A DNA stretch of 50,255 nt from Muricoccus nepalensis (GTDB taxonomy: Bacteria > Pseudomonadota > Alphaproteobacteria > Acetobacterales > Acetobacteraceae). Positions within the stretch are counted from its first letter, which is position 1, and every line of letters starts with the position of its first letter. The DNA is taken from NCBI RefSeq assembly GCF_006438825.1, contig NZ_RCZP01000040.1:1-50255 (forward strand), written 5' to 3'. This document shows positions 9,936-18,590 of the stretch, piece by piece. Both the position numbers and the translations under genes were made by a program. Below the pieces are notes generated by a model. It saw nothing but the letters and a program-made list of their open reading frames with translations. It was not told where the DNA came from and made no database searches.

Positions 9936-10056
9936 GCGAGTGACAGGCTACCCAGCAGATGCCAATTGTGCATAGAGGGCGAACTCAGCCGAATCAAGCC
10001 GCCGCGCGCAACAGGCTTAACCTTGTCCAGTCGTGACTAGGCACTTATGAGGAGGG
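9936..10056. promoter_or_regulatory. Divergent promoter region
   Basis: The 121 bp between the leftward polysaccharide operon (start 9935) and the rightward GT4 gene (start 10057) must hold promoters for both directions, because the genes face away from each other. I could not identify convincing -35/-10 pairs. For the rightward gene, GAGGAGGG lies directly against the ATG, which is unusually close for a ribosome-binding site. An in-frame TGA at 10048 rules out any earlier start, and a later start would remove the first beta strand of the fold. Confidence 0.4.
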
Positions 10057-11268
10057 ATGCAGCAAGCTTCTCCCTTCAGCGCTATTATTGGGGCGGACAG
10101 TCTGCGTAGTCAGCGCTCTGGTGTAGGGCGCATGACACTCGAAATCATCCGGGCCACCCGGTACCGACCCGAGCTCGCCAGGCTCGATCTGCTCCTGGCC
10201 GGTCGGCTGCGCGATACGGGTACCGTGCTCGCGCAGGTGGAGGCAGGATTAGATCCTGTCCGTGTGCCCTCGCCGCTGCTGCGCTTCAAGCGACTGGTCG
10301 CCGACGTACCCGGCGTCCAAGCGGCGCGGCGCCTGAAGCACCTGAGTGGCCAGCGCCAGCGCATGGCCGCGCTGCGAAGCCGTGGGGGTGGCCGGGTCGT
10401 GTATCACGAACCGAACATGATTCCCGAGCTGTTCTACAGCCCCTTTGAGGGCCCAACCGTTGTGACCATGAACGACCTGTCGTGGCACCACCATCCCGAG
10501 TACCACCCACCCGAACGTCTGCGTTGGATTGACCGCAACCTGCGCCGCATGCTCGACGGTTCGGCCCGCTTCGTCGCCATCTCCCATTTCACCGCCGGTG
10601 CACTTGTGCAGGAGTTCGGCATCTCACCCCTGCGGATTGACGTCGTGCCGCTCGCCGCGGGGAGGGAGTTTCGGCCGGTCAGCCGTGAGGACGCGGCGCT
10701 TGTACTGCAACGGCACGGTTTGGAGGACCGTCACTACTTTCTATCAGTTTCGACGCTGGAACCGCGCAAGAACTTTGATCGACTTGTCGCCGCGCACGAC
10801 AGTCTGCCCATGGCTTTGCGGCAGCGATTTCCACTGGTTATCGTGGGCGGAAGCGGCTGGGGCAACGCCCTTGCCAATCCCTTAGCGCAGCGCGCCCGTG
10901 ACACCGGGACCTTACGTCTGCTTGGGCACGTGCCCGACGCCGACCTCGTAATACTTTACGCTCGTGCAGCGGCGTTCGCTTACGTGAGTATCTATGAGGG
11001 CTTCGGGTTGCCGGTTGTTGAGGCGATGGCCACCGGCACCCCAGTGCTCGCGTCAAGCACGACAGCGACGGGCGAGACGGCCGGCGATGCGGCCGCGCTC
11101 GCCGACCCCCTGGATGTCCATGCCTTGACCGTTGCACTGCGGCGCTTGGCCGATGACAAAGACTACGCTGAAACGCTCCGCGCCCGCGGCCTGGCACGCG
11201 CGGCGGAGTTCAGCTGGGACCGGACTGCGTCCGGGCTGATCGCAAGCTGGTCGCGCGCCTTGGCCTAA
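10057..11268 (+). CDS. GT4 glycosyltransferase (mannosyltransferase-like)
   Basis: 403 residues. The N-terminus FSAIIGADSLRSQRSGVGRM matches the G-x-D-x-R...SG(I/V)GR opening of WbaZ/WbpX-like GT4 enzymes. Later come YFLSVSTLEPRKNFDRLVAA and VSIYEGFGLPVVEAMATGTP (the E-x7-E block), then ASSTTATGETAGDAAAL, which completes the nucleotide-sugar pocket. Related enzymes commonly use GDP-mannose, which would fit gmd in this cluster, but the donor is inferred. It is transcribed away from the main operon and followed by about 340 bp without a gene, then an IS element. Confidence 0.88.
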   Translation: MQQASPFSAIIGADSLRSQRSGVGRMTLEIIRATRYRPELARLDLLLAGRLRDTGTVLAQVEAGLDPVRVPSPLLRFKRLVADVPGVQAARRLKHLSGQRQRMAALRSRGGGRVVYHEPNMIPELFYSPFEGPTVVTMNDLSWHHHPEYHPPERLRWIDRNLRRMLDGSARFVAISHFTAGALVQEFGISPLRIDVVPLAAGREFRPVSREDAALVLQRHGLEDRHYFLSVSTLEPRKNFDRLVAAHDSLPMALRQRFPLVIVGGSGWGNALANPLAQRARDTGTLRLLGHVPDADLVILYARAAAFAYVSIYEGFGLPVVEAMATGTPVLASSTTATGETAGDAAALADPLDVHALTVALRRLADDKDYAETLRARGLARAAEFSWDRTASGLIASWSRALA

Positions 11269-11606
11269 TTCTGCGGGCGCGCCGAGGGTACGCAACGTCG
11301 GGTTCACCGAACCACGACGACATGACCGTCCCAATCCGTTGAGCCCTCTGACTAACCGGAAGGTGCCACCCCTTAGGCCGAGCCGCCGTCGCTTGCGTGC
11401 CCGAAAGCTCGTAGAAGCCAGGGCGCTCGGCCACGCGCTTTCAGTTGATCAGGCTCACCTCAACAAGGCTCATTGGGCGACGACCCGGTCAACCCATCGC
11501 AGTGAAGCCCGCGATGTGGAGCCGTGTCCCGAACGTGCGTCCTTCCGGCGCCGCAATCGCGGGAGAGAGATGGCCAGGACGAACATAAAAGGTTCTCGTT
11601 TCCGGC
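11269..11606. other. Non-coding stretch before IS element
   Basis: I see no gene with family features in these 338 bp. Open frames exist on both strands but have no recognisable domains, and the plus-strand one simply runs into the transposase reading frame. It may be debris from earlier insertions. Confidence 0.4.
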
Positions 11607-11609
11607 TTA

Positions 11610-12453
11610 AAGCTCGGGACACAACCTGGGTTGAGGCGTTGAGGGGGATGGCACTCCTCGTTCCTGATGACCTCTGGTTGGCGGTGGAACCGCTGTTGCC
11701 GCGGGCGCGGCCGAAGCCCAAAGGAGGTCGGCCGCGCGCGCCCGACCGGGCGGCGCTGGCGGGCATCTTGTTCGTGCTGCGAATGGGCATCCAGTGGCAC
11801 GAGGTGCCGACCGAGCTGGGCTGCTGCGGGAAGACCTGCTGACGTCGGCTGGGTGAGTGGCATGCCGCGGAGGTCTGGAGGGGGCTGCACCGGGTGCTGC
11901 TGGAGCGCCTTCAGGATGCAGGTGCCCTGGACTGGAGCCGGGCAGCGCTGGACAGCGCCAGCCTGCCCGCCAAAAAGGGGGCGAGGAGGTTGGGCCGAAC
12001 CCGACGGATCGCGGCAAGCCCGGCACGAAGCGCCACCTTGTCACGGACGCTCAGGGCACGCCGCTCGGCCTGACGCTGAGCGGGGCCAACCGCCACGACA
12101 GCCGCATGCTGGCGCCCACGCTCGATGCCGTTCCGGGCGTGCGAGCCAGGCGCCGCAGGCGACCCCGCCGCAGGCCCACCAAACTTCACGCCGACAAGGC
12201 CTACGACCACCGCCGCTGTCGCCGTGAGTGCCGAGCCCGCGGCATCACGCCGCGCATCGCACGGCGCGGCATCGAGAGCAATGCCCGCCTTGGCCGTCAC
12301 AGGTGGGTGGTCGAGCGCACCTTCGCCTGGCTGGCCCGGTTCCGGCGCCTGACGGTCCGCTACGAGCGCCGCGCCAACCTCCATCTCGCCCTCACAACCC
12401 TCGCCTACGCTGTCATCTGCCTGCGCCAGATCAGGAGGTTTTGTCCCTAGCTT
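11610..12453 (+). mobile_element. IS5-family element (IS402-like), inactive
   Basis: The element is bounded by inverted repeats that I matched by eye: AAAGCTCGGGACACAACCT at 11609-11627 and its near complement AGGTTTTGTCCCTAGCTTT at 12436-12454 (17 of 19 positions pair). A TTA trinucleotide lies at both outer edges (11607-11609 and 12454-12456), consistent with the TNA target duplications known for some IS5 subgroups; the duplication overlaps the first IR base. Length is about 844 bp, usual for this group. The single transposase frame is broken twice. Confidence 0.85.
11648..12450 (+). pseudogene. IS5-family transposase, nonsense mutation plus frameshift
   Basis: The reading frame begins MALLVPDDLWLAVEPLLPRA and proceeds through GIQWHEVPTELGCCGKTC. 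It then meets TGA at 11840-11842, where the family has a tryptophan codon (C-W-R-R-L). The same frame resumes as RRLGEWHAAEVWRGLHRVLL and LDWSRAALDSASLPAKKG. Around 11970 the frame changes by one base within an A5G5 tract and continues KPGTKRHLVTDAQGTPLG, LHADKAYD and RWVVERTFAWLARFRRL. The D, D and E of the DDE triad are still recognisable. The A5G5 tract could be a programmed slip site, but the upstream stop codon makes the copy dead regardless. Confidence 0.85.
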
Positions 12454-12456
12454 TTA

Positions 12457-12926
12457 GACGCGAGCCTACTGCCGTGCCAAACTTAGCTTTGACGCGCTTT
12501 GGCTCAGCAGGTGAGGTGCAGCCGCTCCTTGCCGCGTCCGATGTCTCGCGGCCACTGCCCTCGGCAACGTCACCTAACGACGGCCAATCAGCGCTGTTCA
12601 ACTCGCGGCCAGACGTTTGGGACCGAGCGACAGGAGGCCCTCGTCAGGAGGACGGCGTGAGGTCAGCTGACCTCGAGCGCAACCCGAACCTCACTTTCAT
12701 TTCCCCCGAACACTGATTGGGGGCTGACACTGTGTTTCTGACGTGAAAGCGGAGGGAACCTTTGTCTCCGAAGTCGGTGCGCCAAGTCGAGCGTAGGCGT
12801 TTTGAGAGAGGCGCATTCACTACCAAGTGATTAGAGATCTGTTAGACGGGCCTCGCACAAAGGATATCATATCGTTATTATTGCGTTATCATTGGGTGCT
12901 CCCCTGAGCCAATTGGAGAAAGTGCA
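12457..12926. promoter_or_regulatory. Intergenic region upstream of RTX gene
   Basis: About 470 bp with no supportable gene. The last 90 bp are clearly more AT-rich than the surroundings (around 12860-12895) and lie just before the RTX/DUF4214 gene, so its promoter is probably there. I cannot assign exact boxes. Confidence 0.35.
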
Positions 12927-14198
12927 GTGTCTTTCAGCCCCCTTCCTACAAATAGCGACGATAATGTGATCGGCGATGGCGACAACGATGTTATTGACGG
13001 GCTGGCTGGTAACGATCGCCTTGCAGGCGGCGGCGGGAATGACTCACTTCACGGAGGCGATGGGAATGACACGCTTCTGGGAGGAAGCGGCAGCGACGTT
13101 CTCTATGGAGAAGGCGGAAATGACCGCCTGGAGGGCGGTGATGGTCCCTTAGACACCTTTTTTGGCGGCAGTGGTAACGACACCCTGATCGGCGGCAGCG
13201 GTGCAAACGCGCTCTTTGGCGAGGATGGCAATGACGTCTTCATCCGAGGCGGTGTCGTTAACCAGTTTAATGGCGGTCTCGGCTACGACATTGAGCTTGC
13301 CTCTGGTGTAGGCCGAAGAGGCGCGGATTTCAGCTATTCCGCATCGTCAGGGGTGACCACGCGTACGATCAACGGGACGACTGACGACTTCCGAGACGTC
13401 GAGGAAATTCAATATGCGGATGGTCGCGTGGTGTTCGACCTCAACGCCCCTGCGGCCCAGGTTGTCCGGCTCTACCAATCCGGTCTAGGCCGCGGACCTG
13501 ATCAAGGCGGCCTGCATTTCTGGAACCAGGAGTTGGAGTCAGGGCAGTTCACTCTCACTGACCTCGCGAGCGGCTTCCTGTCTTCGCCCGAGTACGTGAG
13601 CCGCTTCGGCACGAACCTCAACAACCATGACTTTATGGTTCGCATTTATGAAAACATCCTCGGCCGCGAGCCTGAACAAGACGGACTAAGCTTCTGGGTG
13701 AACTCCTTAAACCAAGGAAGTTCGCGGCCTCTTGTGCTCTCCCTCGTTTCCGAGTCACCGGAGAACTATACTCACACTGCGCCGTTGATTGGGGCGGGCG
13801 TTTGGGATCTGTCCGAGTCCGCTGCACAGGTTGCACGCCTCTACGACACGGCCTTAGGTCGTTTGCCTGATGTGACTGGACTCCAGTTCTGGCGCAACGC
13901 AATTGACAGTGGACAAGCGCATCTCGCCGACCTCGCCGATACTTTTGTAAAATCGAACGAGTTCCAAGCCACCTATGGCGCGCTCTCCAATCGCTCTTTC
14001 GTGCAGCTCATCTACCAGAATACGCTCGACCGGCCCGGCGAGCAGGAAGGGGTCAATTTCTGGACCGCCATGCTGGATTCCGGGACTGCACGCCGCGATG
14101 TGGTTATCGGCTTCTCCGAAAGTCCCGAACATCAAGCACTCACCGCGCCCAATATTATGAGCGAGGACCCAAGCCACTTCGGCATCCTCTTCGCATGA
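12927..14198 (+). CDS. Secreted RTX protein with four DUF4214 units
   Basis: 423 residues from a GTG at 12927, with GGAG 8 bp upstream. Residues about 12-115 are RTX calcium-binding nonapeptides (GGxGxDxLx), for example GGDGNDTLLGGSGSDVLYGE. Residues about 175-415 hold four DUF4214 units in two pairs: VVRLYQSGLGRGPDQGGL, MVRIYENILGREPEQDGL, VARLYDTALGRLPDVTGL and VQLIYQNTLDRPGEQEGV. There is no signal peptide; RTX proteins leave by type I secretion and fold on binding external calcium. It sits next to a polysaccharide cluster whose methyltransferase also carries DUF4214, so a link to the extracellular matrix is likely but inferred. No type I transporter is in the window. Confidence 0.88.
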   Translation: MSFSPLPTNSDDNVIGDGDNDVIDGLAGNDRLAGGGGNDSLHGGDGNDTLLGGSGSDVLYGEGGNDRLEGGDGPLDTFFGGSGNDTLIGGSGANALFGEDGNDVFIRGGVVNQFNGGLGYDIELASGVGRRGADFSYSASSGVTTRTINGTTDDFRDVEEIQYADGRVVFDLNAPAAQVVRLYQSGLGRGPDQGGLHFWNQELESGQFTLTDLASGFLSSPEYVSRFGTNLNNHDFMVRIYENILGREPEQDGLSFWVNSLNQGSSRPLVLSLVSESPENYTHTAPLIGAGVWDLSESAAQVARLYDTALGRLPDVTGLQFWRNAIDSGQAHLADLADTFVKSNEFQATYGALSNRSFVQLIYQNTLDRPGEQEGVNFWTAMLDSGTARRDVVIGFSESPEHQALTAPNIMSEDPSHFGILFA

Positions 14199-14250
14199 CA
14201 CAGGTGAGTGTCGTGATGAGGTCTTAGCAAAACACTAAGGGGCGAGGGCT

Positions 14251-14274
14251 CTGGACCAGTAGGTCGTGGTCCAG
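14251..14274. repeat. 8-bp inverted repeat after RTX gene
   Basis: CTGGACCA at 14251-14258 is perfectly mirrored by TGGTCCAG at 14267-14274 with an 8-base loop. It lies 53 bp after the RTX stop and could act as a terminator or stabilise the 3' end, but no T-run follows. A smaller CTTAG/CTAAG hairpin lies just before it at 14223-14238. Confidence 0.4.
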
Positions 14275-14458
14275 GGGCGGCGAAGCCTTTTCAGGAACGC
14301 GGCACCCTCGCCGTTTCCTGGGATGGCTGGGGCGGCTCGACAATCTCCATCTGGTCACCTTGGTTTGTAACCATCCGGCGAGGGCCGCCTTTTGTGGGGG
14401 ATGATGACCTCTGACCTTAGTGACGCTCGTAAGGGCGACGCTAAGGACGGGGGGCGGG

Positions 14459-14830
14459 ATGGAGCTCATCACCGGAGTGGAGCGGCGTCGTCGCTGGCGT
14501 GCCGAGGACAAGCTGTGGGTGCTGGCCGAGGCGGCGCAGCCGGGAGCACGGACGCCGGAGGTGGCTCGGCGGCACGACATCAGCCGCGGGTTGCTGTGGT
14601 ACTGGCGGCGTCAGCTGCGGCAGGGGCGCCTAGCGGTAGCTCCGGCGCCCGAACCGGTGTCTCTACCGGTACAGGTGAGCGACCCGATCCATCCTGGGCC
14701 TGTGGCACCCGCCGTGGCGGTCGCCGATCCGCGGATCGAGATCGCGCTGCCGGATGGCACGCTTGTTCGGGTGGGGGCTGACGTGGACGCGGCGGCGCTA
14801 AGGCGCGTGCTGTCGGTGTTGCGGCGGTGA
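14459..14830 (+). CDS. tnpA: IS66 TnpA
   Basis: 123 residues starting MELITGVERRRRWRAEDKLW from the ATG at 14459, preceded by a purine-rich GGACGGGGGGCGGG. The helix-turn-helix segment TPEVARRHDISRGLLWYWRR is typical of the IS66 accessory protein TnpA, and the tail VGADVDAAALRRVLSVLRR is the usual C-terminus. It overlaps tnpB by 4 bp. The reading frame is intact, but the rest of the element is not, so it is probably without function. Confidence 0.85.
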   Translation: MELITGVERRRRWRAEDKLWVLAEAAQPGARTPEVARRHDISRGLLWYWRRQLRQGRLAVAPAPEPVSLPVQVSDPIHPGPVAPAVAVADPRIEIALPDGTLVRVGADVDAAALRRVLSVLRR

Positions 14831-15174
14831 TCCCGGTTCCCGCTGGTGTGCGGGTCTGGCTGGCAGTGGGCCACACCGACATGCGCCGCGGCATGAACGG
14901 ACTAGCGCTGCAGGTGCAGGAGGCGCTTCAGGCGCGACCCGCACGCGGGCGATCTCTACGTGTTCCACGGCAAGCGCGGCGACCTGCTCAAGATCCTCTG
15001 GCACGATGGGCTCGGCATGTCGCTCTATGCCAAGCGGCTGGAAAGGGGACGCTTCCTGTGGCCCGCGCCCGCGGCTGGTGCCTCTCCATTTCGTCGGCGC
15101 AGCTGGCCTACATGCTGGACGGGATCGACTAGAGGAACCCGCAGCACACCTACCGGCCACAGGTCGCGGGCTGA
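14827..15174 (+). pseudogene. IS66 TnpB, frameshifted and interrupted
   Basis: The frame opens IPVPAGVRVWLAVGHTDMRR, the TnpB signature. It then shifts near 14935 to a second frame that reads LYVFHGKRGDLLKILWHDG and LYAKRLERGRFLWP, and shifts back near 15065 to SISSAQLAYMLDGID. There a TAG at 15130 replaces the tryptophan codon of the conserved DWRNP. The remaining residues run to a TGA at 15172. Two indels and one nonsense change mean the gene is dead. Confidence 0.85.
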
Positions 15175-15212
15175 TCCTGGCACGACCAGGGCGATTGTGC
15201 TGGCGGTAGGTT

Positions 15213-16398
15213 CCGCCCTTTGATGAAACCTGTGCGCGGATGTTTGTGAACCCGGCGCGACGTAGGCTGATTCACTGCCTGTCTAGACGAGGAAGGTCGA
15301 CATGGCGCGGCAGCGGATCGGTCAGGAAGACCTCGTCGCACGGGCGGAGCCGCGAGCGGCCCTGCCGCTCTTGGACCTCGCCGCCTTGCTGGATTGGACT
15401 GAGATAGATCGTCACCTGGCCGGTATCTCGGCTGCGGCAAAGGGCGAACGTGGCTGGCCGCCACTGGCTCTCTTCCGTGGCTTGTTGCTGGCCACCTGGT
15501 ATGACCTCTCGGACGTGAAGCTGGCCGAGGCGCTGGACGACCGGACCAGCTTCCGCCGGTTCTCTGGCTTCGCTGCCCACGAGCCGACGCCCGAGCGCAC
15601 CACCTTCGTCCGGTTCCGGCGGGAGTTGGCGCGCCGCAGCCTCGGCCGCGGGCTGTTCGAGGCGGTGACCCGCCAACTCGAAGCTAGGGGCTTGATGGTG
15701 CGCACCGGCACGCTGGTGGATGCGACGCTGATCCCCTCGGCCAGCATCCAGAAGGACGATGGTTTGACGTGTACGTCAAACCGCTGGGCCGGGCACCGCC
15801 GCCGCAAGCCCGTGCACGGCTACAAGGCGCATGTGGCGACCGATGAAGGTGCGGGCCTGATCCGCGGCCTGGAGGTGACCACGGCCAACATCCATGGCGC
15901 CGCCGAGCTGGTAGCTGTGCTGCCGTTCGAAGCGGGAAACGTCTATGCCGATAGCGCTTTCAACGGCGACAAGCCTTGGAAAGCAATCCGTGCGCGTGGC
16001 GGCATGCCGCAGGTCGTGCAGACGGGTACCTGAGGCGGGGACGCGGCGCTCGCCCGGCTGAAGAAGCACAACGCCCGGGTCCGGCGCATACGCTGCCGGA
16101 TTGAAAAGGTGTTCGGCACCTGCAAGCGCTCCTATGGCCTGCGGCGCATGCGGTGGCTCGGTCTGGCCAAAGCCGGACTGCAAGCCCGTCTCACCGCCAC
16201 TGCCTACAATCTCCGGCGCACGATCACGCTGTTGCACGCCGCCGCTTAACACAGGAGAGATCTGTCTGGATCACGCCAGCAGGCCGTACCACGCTGCCAT
16301 TCGGGCACACCTGCCACCTAGACAGCGCCCAGCACAAGAAATAGCAGCTAAACTCTCGCCTGTCCGCACATCCGCGCACAGGTCTCATAATAAGGCGG
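15213..16398 (+). mobile_element. IS5-family element, inactive, inserted into IS66 remnant
   Basis: Long terminal inverted repeats were found by eye. ACCTGTGCGCGGATGT at 15228-15243 is exactly complementary to ACATCCGCGCACAGGT at 16368-16383, and the match extends outward with a few mismatches to CCGCC at 15213 and GGCGG at 16398, giving arms of about 31 bp. Total length is about 1.19 kb. The exact outer base and the target duplication are not certain. Confidence 0.83.
15302..16249 (+). pseudogene. IS5-family transposase with internal TGA
   Basis: From the ATG at 15302 the frame reads MARQRIGQEDLVARAEPRAA, then DVKLAEALDDRTSFRRFSGF, TLVDATLIPSASIQ (first Asp) and VYADSAFNGDKPW (second Asp). 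It stops at TGA 16031-16033, where VQTGTWGG is expected. The same frame then continues uninterrupted through RIRCRIEKVFGTCKRSYGLR (the Glu region) to TAA at 16247. A single TGG-to-TGA change therefore cuts off the last 72 residues, including the catalytic Glu. A protein starting further down could still be made but would lack the triad. Confidence 0.87.
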
Positions 16399-16625
16399 TC
16401 TGGCTGCCGGAAGCTGCTGCCTTGATCTGCCCCACCTCGCGCCAGGTCGGCACCAACCGCGAGGTACTTCGGCAACGACCCGAGGCGGGCGCCACGCCGA
16501 CCTTCCGCCGGCCACTGCGCGGCAGCCTACTTGATCCTGACCGCGAGCACCTCTCCTGCCAACTTGACGGCGTCCCAGACACAGGTACTAGGCTCAAGGT
16601 CCAATGCCGTTTGGAAGAAAGAGGA

Positions 16626-17153
16626 ATGGGTGATTCATCTCAAGATCTCGAGCGCTTGGCTGATCAACTCGCACCACACATTGTACAAAAGTTAGCCAAT
16701 ACTCCTTCCGTATGGGGCGATAAAACGCGCCTGTACATTGGAGTCAATGTCCATCTGGTGAACACCCTCTTCAATCTCAGTTCAGGCGACATCTACCTCG
16801 GCGACAATGTTTTCTTCGGTCATAACGTTTGCCTACTAACGGGAACCCATGACGTATCCTGCTTTGGTGTCGAGCGGCAGACGGCCTATCCCCGTACAGG
16901 TCGTGACATCGTCATAGGGCGCGGAGCTTGGGTCGCTAGCAATGCGACAGTTATCGGTCCATGCACAATCGGCGAAAATGCTGTGGTCGCGGCCGGCAGT
17001 CTCCTGCTGCGCGACGTGCCAGATGGCTGGATCGCCGCTGGCAGTCCAGCCGTTCTAATCAGGCCCGTTTCGCCCGAGTACGCTACGACCGAAAAGCCAA
17101 GTCTCCTTAGGCGGCTCTTAAGGTGGATTGGACGTCACCGGTTCCCTATGTGA
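16626..17153 (+). CDS. Left-handed beta-helix (hexapeptide) acyltransferase
   Basis: 175 residues starting at the ATG 16626 (MGDSSQDLERLADQLAPHIV). The body is made of hexapeptide turns: IYLGDNVFFGHNVCLLTGTH, DIVIGRGAWVASNATVIGPC and TIGENAVVAAGSLLLRDVP, ending WIAAGSPAVLIRPV. TGTHD contains the histidine usual in the active site of the WcaF/NodL/CysE-like acetyltransferases. An in-frame upstream extension crosses the IS end and is not believable. It probably acetylates a sugar, in keeping with the glycan genes on the left, but the substrate is unknown. Confidence 0.85.
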   Translation: MGDSSQDLERLADQLAPHIVQKLANTPSVWGDKTRLYIGVNVHLVNTLFNLSSGDIYLGDNVFFGHNVCLLTGTHDVSCFGVERQTAYPRTGRDIVIGRGAWVASNATVIGPCTIGENAVVAAGSLLLRDVPDGWIAAGSPAVLIRPVSPEYATTEKPSLLRRLLRWIGRHRFPM

Positions 17154-17358
17154 ATCGCGCGGGCCGTGCGCAGCGGGGTCTCGGCAATGCGCCATGCACG
17201 GTGTCGAAATAAATTACAGATTAAGGCGGTAACGTATCCAGTCGATCTTAACTTCTTGTAAACATATGCCTTTTTTTCTGGCACATTCATTGCCATTACG
17301 GTCTGCAAGGCGGCAACAATGCCCCTGTCACCCCACAGACCCGAAGGTCCCCTGCTCT

Positions 17359-18069
17359 ATGCGCAAGCTCCTCCTCGCCACCGCCGCCGTGCTCGCCATC
17401 GGCGTCGCCTCCCAGGCCCAGGCCGCCCCCGAGCTCTCCGCTCGCGTCTTCCAGGACGGCATCGCGGGCAACGCCCTGACCCAGACCAGTGGCAATGGCT
17501 ACCTCTATGTCTCGGGCTCGACGAGCAACTTCTCCATCGTGACCGCCAATGCCTACGGCGTGCCCGTCGTCCCCATGCCGGCTCTCGACGTGCAGACCGC
17601 CAGCATCAGCAGCATGGGCAACTTCACCGGCTCGCACACTATCACCTTCGAGATCACCCAGACCGGCCTGACCAGCTCCACCGCCGGCTCCCCGCTCGCC
17701 AGCCTCATCAACACCTTCACCACCAACAACCTCATCAACGGCGCCTTCATCTCCAGCGTGACGCTCAGCAACTACGTCGACGCCAACAACAACGCCTTCG
17801 CCACCTCCCAGCTCCTCGCCAGCCGCACCTACACCGACGGCGTCACCCACGCCTCCGGCCCGATCCTCGGCAACGCCACCCTGCCGAACAGCCTCTTCTC
17901 CGAGACGGTCGTGATCACCGCCACCTTCACCGGCGGCGGCGCCTCGCTCAACGCCAGTTCGCAGATCGTCGCCGTGCCCGAGCCCGCCTCCCTCGCCCTC
18001 TTCGGCGCCGGCCTCCTCGGCATGGGCCTCGCCTACCGCCGCCGCGAAAAGGCCGAACCGACCGCCTGA
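17359..18069 (+). CDS. PEP-CTERM sorted extracellular protein
   Basis: 236 residues from the ATG at 17359. A signal peptide (MRKLLLATAAVLAIGVASQ, cleavage near AQA) leads a Ser/Thr/Asn-rich beta body. The C-terminus is a PEP-CTERM tail: VPEPASLALFGAGLLGMGLA, then YRRRE. In the known system an exosortase removes the tail and the protein ends in the envelope or EPS matrix; no exosortase is in this window. Codon use is extremely rich in C at third positions. An earlier in-frame start at 17266 would place 31 residues before the signal peptide and is rejected. A MarR-like regulator follows 100 bp downstream. Confidence 0.88.
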   Translation: MRKLLLATAAVLAIGVASQAQAAPELSARVFQDGIAGNALTQTSGNGYLYVSGSTSNFSIVTANAYGVPVVPMPALDVQTASISSMGNFTGSHTITFEITQTGLTSSTAGSPLASLINTFTTNNLINGAFISSVTLSNYVDANNNAFATSQLLASRTYTDGVTHASGPILGNATLPNSLFSETVVITATFTGGGASLNASSQIVAVPEPASLALFGAGLLGMGLAYRRREKAEPTA

Positions 18070-18169
18070 TCCGAGCAGCGGGCGGCGCGAAGCCGCTTGA
18101 GAGCAGCACAACGGAGGCCGGGTGCGCAGGTGCCCGGCCTTCTTGCGCCCCCTAAAACAGGAGCATTCC

Positions 18170-18559
18170 ATGAGCGTGCAAGGCACCCCGGACGAGCTCG
18201 TCGAGATCCTGCGGGAGACCGTGGTGTCCCTTGTCCGCCGCGACGGACCAGACCTCTCGGCGCGCCAGCTCGGTGTCTTCCTCACCGTCTATCTTGGCGA
18301 GGGGCCGCACACCGTCCGCGGCCTAGCCGAAGCCCTCAACATCGGCAAGCCCGCCATCACGCGCGCCCTGGACCGCCTCGAGGAGTTCAAGCTGGCTCGT
18401 CGCAAGATCAACCCTGCGGACAGGCGCTCGGTTCATGTCCAGCGCACCACTCGGGGCGCGGCCCTGCTGCGCGAGATCAGCGTCACCATGGCCGAAGCTG
18501 CCAATCCCCAGAGGACGGCAGGAACTCCGACGGGATCTCAGCAGGGCCTCAAGCCGTAG
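18170..18559 (+). CDS. Short MarR-like transcriptional regulator
   Basis: 129 residues from the ATG at 18170, with CAGGAG 6 bp upstream. The winged-helix core is clear: LSARQLGVFLTVYLGEGP, then VRGLAEALNIGKPAITRALD (recognition helix) and the wing INPADRRSVHVQRTTRG. It is shorter than ordinary MarR proteins (about 140-150) because the dimerisation helices at both ends are reduced. It is a paralogue of the gene at 19991 (both begin with a QGTPDE motif and share ARQLGVF and RALDRLEE). Its position directly behind a PEP-CTERM gene, repeated in the second copy, suggests that it controls that gene (inference). Confidence 0.82.
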   Translation: MSVQGTPDELVEILRETVVSLVRRDGPDLSARQLGVFLTVYLGEGPHTVRGLAEALNIGKPAITRALDRLEEFKLARRKINPADRRSVHVQRTTRGAALLREISVTMAEAANPQRTAGTPTGSQQGLKP

Positions 18560-18590
18560 GACCTGCTGAACCCGAGGACGAGCAGCCGGC

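Larger units (their letters stand above)
14367..15212 (+). mobile_element. IS66-family remnant (left part)
   Basis: The left end begins GTAACC at 14367, followed by CCGGCGAGGGCCGCC, a block that recurs almost unchanged at 49961 in the second copy. Behind it come tnpA and a damaged tnpB. No tnpC follows, because the element is cut at 15213 by an IS5-family element. Nothing resembling tnpC is seen on the far side of that element, so the right half was lost. Confidence 0.82.

Noticed and set aside
11960-11985. Programmed -1 frameshift as the explanation for the split IS5 transposase
   Set aside because: The A5G5 tract is suitable, but the frame also contains an in-frame TGA 130 bp earlier, so slippage alone could not restore the protein.
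12960-13220. Short tandem DNA repeats that could suggest a CRISPR or satellite
   Set aside because: They are the codons of RTX nonapeptides within one reading frame; no spacers or cas genes exist in the window.
11840-16033. Idea that TGA is read as tryptophan in this organism
   Set aside because: Host genes end at TGA with coupled starts (for example at 8553 and 4758), and one of the three transposase stops is TAG; mutation of dead elements explains the pattern better.
17296-18285. 329-codon minus-strand frame opposite the first PEP-CTERM gene
   Set aside because: Gly/Glu/Val-rich shadow caused by the C-rich third positions of the real gene; no family motifs.
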